Source of the DNA: Bacteroidota bacterium
Lineage (GTDB): Bacteria > Bacteroidota > Bacteroidia > Chitinophagales > LD1
Reading direction: 5' to 3'
DNA: 7,395 bases
Assembly (NCBI GenBank): GCA_003165135.1
Contig: PLSN01000116.1
Coordinates: 1 to 7,395, forward strand
The position numbers were made by a program, and so were the translations under genes. Every line of letters begins with the position of its first letter. The first letter of the stretch is position 1. The notes below the pieces were generated by a model, which worked only from the letters and a program-made list of their open reading frames with translations, ran no database searches and was not told the DNA's origin. This document shows positions 5,130 through 7,395 of the stretch, piece by piece.

Positions 5130-6545
5130 TTATTTTCCACGTCCGTAGAGGACGGTCATCACGGTATAGACGATTATCTTAAAGTCCATCACGATGCTCA
5201 TGTTCTCGATATAGATGATGTCATATTTGAGTCGCTTGACCATTTGGTCGACGTTAGAGGCGTAACCGTACTTCACCATCCCTAGCGATGTGATACCGGG
5301 TTTCACCTTAAAGATATGTTTATAGTATGGTGCCTGCTTCACGATCTGGTCTGCAAAAAACTTCCGCTCGGCGCGCGGGCCGACGATGCTCATTTCTCCG
5401 ATTATCACATTGATAAATTGCGGCAGCTCATCGATGCGGTATTTGCGGATCCATTTACCGATCGGTGTGATACGAGGGTCGTCATCAGTGGTGAGTTTCG
5501 GGCCATACTGCTCGGCATCTGTGTACATGGAGCGGAACTTCAGTATATGAAATGGTGCTCCATACTGCCCGAGGCGCTCCTGGGTATAGAATATAGGCCC
5601 TTTGGACGACAGTTTGATACGAATGGCTACATACAGAAGCAGCGGACTGGTCGCTATGAGTGCCATAGTCGAAGCGATCACATCAAACCACCTCTTGGTG
5701 ATGATCTGCCACTCGCTGAGCAGCGATGGTGGTATCTCTATGAATGCCTCGCCTATGAGGGAGTTCATCTTGGTCGTACCCGAGAGGATGTCGTACATGT
5801 CAGGTATGATACGGATGTATACGTTTTTGTCTGCCAACTGAATGATGATGTCATTAAGCTGGTGGTGCTCGTTTGATTCGATGGCAATTATAGTTTCCTC
5901 GATCTCATATTGGTGTACCACATGCGCCAGATCTGCGAGCCTGCCCAGTTCTTTGAGGTCGGTAGTGAGTTTATTTTGTGTAGCACCATTCAGGTTGATG
6001 TATCCGAGAAAGTTATATCCGAAAGGATTGTTCTTTGCGGAAAATTCCTCGTAAATATCATTTGCGTTTTGATTGCTTCCTATGAGGAGGGTATTGAAGC
6101 CGAACTTCTTTTTCCGAAGGGCACTTTTGCTGCGATTGAGAATAAGTATCCTGCCCAAAAAAGTAAAAGTGAACTCACTGATATAAAGCACAAAAAAAGT
6201 AAGGTAATAATCCGAATACCTCCTGACGCGATCGTCCAGCAGCAATAGAAAGAAAATGATCAGTGTGCCCAGCAGCAGGATGAGAGCGGTTTTGACCAGT
6301 TCCTGCAGGCGAGACTTGCGGTACAGGTCTACGTATGTCCCGCTGATATAATGCAGCCAGAGCCATATCTGAGGCACGACTATCAGCCCGACGAAAAACT
6401 GGCTATCCTGAAAAGGCAGCGAGGCGCTGAATGGCAGGCCCTCTATCACCACCTTGCGAAACATATACAGGCAGTACCATGCCAGCAAAGAGCTCCCATA
6501 GTCGCTGGCTATATAAAGCCATATGAGCTGTCTGCGTTTTCCCAT
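5130..6545 (-). CDS. Polyprenyl-phosphate sugar-1-phosphate transferase (exopolysaccharide initiating transferase)
   Basis: This 471-residue inner-membrane enzyme moves a sugar-1-phosphate from a nucleotide sugar to undecaprenyl phosphate, starting repeat-unit assembly for exopolysaccharide or another surface glycan. Four N-terminal membrane segments are visible at about 7-30, 50-70, 84-103 and 113-136. A Rossmann-like cytosolic domain covers about 150-270, and a hydrophobic re-entrant helix lies near 287-312. The C-terminal bacterial sugar transferase domain shows TKRWFDV (283-289), GPIFYTQERLG (316-326), LKFRSM (335-340), the catalytic Asp-Glu pair in YRIDELPQ (369-376), EMSIVGPRAER (384-394) and KPGITS (415-420). 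The tail PGITSLGMVKYGYA replaces the PGITGLWQ of many proteobacterial members and is typical of Bacteroidota. The donor sugar cannot be told from sequence. The start ATG overlaps the upstream lipoprotein stop (TGATG), so the two are translationally coupled. Confidence 0.94.
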   Translation of the reverse strand: MGKRRQLIWLYIASDYGSSLLAWYCLYMFRKVVIEGLPFSASLPFQDSQFFVGLIVVPQIWLWLHYISGTYVDLYRKSRLQELVKTALILLLGTLIIFFLLLLDDRVRRYSDYYLTFFVLYISEFTFTFLGRILILNRSKSALRKKKFGFNTLLIGSNQNANDIYEEFSAKNNPFGYNFLGYINLNGATQNKLTTDLKELGRLADLAHVVHQYEIEETIIAIESNEHHQLNDIIIQLADKNVYIRIIPDMYDILSGTTKMNSLIGEAFIEIPPSLLSEWQIITKRWFDVIASTMALIATSPLLLYVAIRIKLSSKGPIFYTQERLGQYGAPFHILKFRSMYTDAEQYGPKLTTDDDPRITPIGKWIRKYRIDELPQFINVIIGEMSIVGPRAERKFFADQIVKQAPYYKHIFKVKPGITSLGMVKYGYASNVDQMVKRLKYDIIYIENMSIVMDFKIIVYTVMTVLYGRGK

Positions 6546-7395
6546 CAGTGAAAATATAAGAGCTTGACATTGTCTACGAATACTGTATCCTGCTGACCCT
6601 GGCTATGATAGCCTGTGAGAAATATCTGAAACGTCAACCCGGGATTAGCGCCTATCTCCGAGTTGAAATCAATGTATACTTTATTCCATACGCCTATCGG
6701 GTTAGTGAGTATCAGCTTGTCAAAAACCGTGGTCTGAGTGACAGATCCGTTAGAAGAGAGCGTAGCGATCAAACCGACATCGAGGAGGGTATTGATATTA
6801 GGCAGCTTGTAGTTCAGCTCCATATATGCCTGTCTGCCGTTGGTAGTGATGACTACTCCATTTGTCTGTAGGGCAGTGAGGGAGTCTACAGTCGAGGACA
6901 GGATGATAGCACCACTTCTCAGACCTTCATACACATCACTATCTGCCTGATTGCTCACCGTTGTGATATTGGTAAATTGATTATCATTATCAAATGGTTC
7001 GACTATCGCATACTGTGTGTAAGAGTAGTAGTTATAAATAGGTTTATGATGGTAGACATGACCGGGTATAGCATTCTGGATAGTGAAGGTGTCGGGTGCA
7101 TAAAAAGGATACTCCACCGGTGCGCTGACCACGCCATTGTCATAGATACCCGCGCTCACCGCAAATGAAATACCACCCCCGCCGAGTACCGGGATAGTGA
7201 CAGGCATCTCATAGGCGCCCAGGTTATGGCTGCCTGTGGTAGCCCATACGCCGGGAATACTGGAGGACGATGAACCCAGCAGGGGATTTGTTACGACCAC
7301 CTTGGGTGAGTCAATCTGCAGGTAGATGGGTACTCCATTGTTTGGCAGGGGATTGCAACTACTGATGGTGAATAGTAAACTCGCGATCACAGCTA
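6545..7395 (-). CDS. Uncharacterised lipoprotein coupled to the sugar transferase, 5' end outside the window
   Basis: The reading frame is open to the right edge. The last visible codons encode AVIASLLFTISSC, the hydrophobic core and lipobox (ISS-Cys) of a lipoprotein signal peptide. The true start with its basic N-region therefore lies beyond 7395, and the GTG at 7390-7388 is probably internal. Counting from that GTG, the mature protein begins at Cys12. Residues about 20-110 hold IPGVWATTGSHNLGAYEMPVTIPVL and AGIYDNGVVSAPVEYPFYAP, a beta-rich domain I have seen in unnamed Bacteroidota lipoproteins. Residues about 135-281 look like a jelly-roll, with GVWNKVYIDFNSEI and the closing VFVDNVKLLYFH typical of carbohydrate-binding or galactose-binding-like modules. 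It is expected on the outer or inner membrane surface. The stop shares one base with the transferase ATG (TGATG). The function is unknown; a role in glycan binding or export is inferred only from context. Confidence 0.82.
   Translation of the reverse strand, partial: AVIASLLFTISSCNPLPNNGVPIYLQIDSPKVVVTNPLLGSSSSSIPGVWATTGSHNLGAYEMPVTIPVLGGGGISFAVSAGIYDNGVVSAPVEYPFYAPDTFTIQNAIPGHVYHHKPIYNYYSYTQYAIVEPFDNDNQFTNITTVSNQADSDVYEGLRSGAIILSSTVDSLTALQTNGVVITTNGRQAYMELNYKLPNINTLLDVGLIATLSSNGSVTQTTVFDKLILTNPIGVWNKVYIDFNSEIGANPGLTFQIFLTGYHSQGQQDTVFVDNVKLLYFH

Noticed and set aside
5109..5135. T-rich run after the right repeat arm read as a rho-independent terminator on the plus strand
   Set aside because: No plus-strand gene with a promoter lies between 3720 and this point, so there is no transcript for it to end.
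4704..6551. Long plus-strand frames opposite fahA and the sugar transferase (for example 5316-5876)
   Set aside because: They are antisense to well-supported genes, show no family motifs, and are explained as mirror frames of G+C-richer coding sequence.
7388..7390. GTG as the true start of the lipoprotein
   Set aside because: It would leave a signal peptide with no positively charged N-region, and the frame stays open through upstream codons to the window edge.

Overview
The window looks like a chromosomal segment of a Bacteroidota bacterium, probably Chitinophagales/Sphingobacteriales-like. The evidence is promoter-like TAnnTTTG -7 elements at the right distance from start codons, A-rich leaders in place of Shine-Dalgarno sequences, a sugar transferase with the PGITSLG...KYGYA C-terminal signature typical of that phylum, and a lipoprotein of a type common there. 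This assignment comes from reading the sequence, not from a search.

Layout from left to right. (1) Positions 1-316, minus strand: a toxin-antitoxin module with its own promoter. A small antitoxin-like gene overlaps by 14 nt the first 20 codons of a PIN-domain toxin that runs off the left edge. (2) Positions 312-3072, minus strand: a tight operon, transcribed leftward, of a flavin-reductase-like FMN split-barrel protein followed by two tandem paralogous alpha/beta hydrolases of the HSL (family IV) type, with gaps of 7 and 3 nt. (3) Positions 3077-3104: a short array of 7-bp repeats in the leader of that operon. (4) Positions 3155-3720, plus strand: a second, different toxin-antitoxin module (addiction-module antitoxin plus RelE/ParE toxin, ATGA overlap). 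It is clearly AT-rich and has a good Bacteroidota-type promoter. (5) Positions 3734-5005, minus strand: fumarylacetoacetase (fahA), the last enzyme of phenylalanine/tyrosine breakdown through homogentisate. (6) Positions 5033-5129: an imperfect palindrome built of two converging 7-bp repeat arrays, filling almost the whole intergenic space. (7) Positions 5130-7395, minus strand: a lipoprotein gene (5' end outside the window) joined by TGATG to a polyprenyl-phosphate sugar-1-phosphate transferase, suggesting an exopolysaccharide or surface-glycan locus.

fahA and the flavin-reductase/hydrolase operon may belong to one aromatic amino-acid catabolism neighbourhood, split by the later arrival of the plus-strand toxin-antitoxin cassette; this is inference. 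The lipoprotein-transferase pair is a separate, envelope-related unit. All main enzyme genes look intact. The least explained elements are the heptad repeat arrays at two intergenic sites, the acid-residue substitution in one of the twin hydrolases, and the uncharacterised lipoprotein coupled to the transferase.
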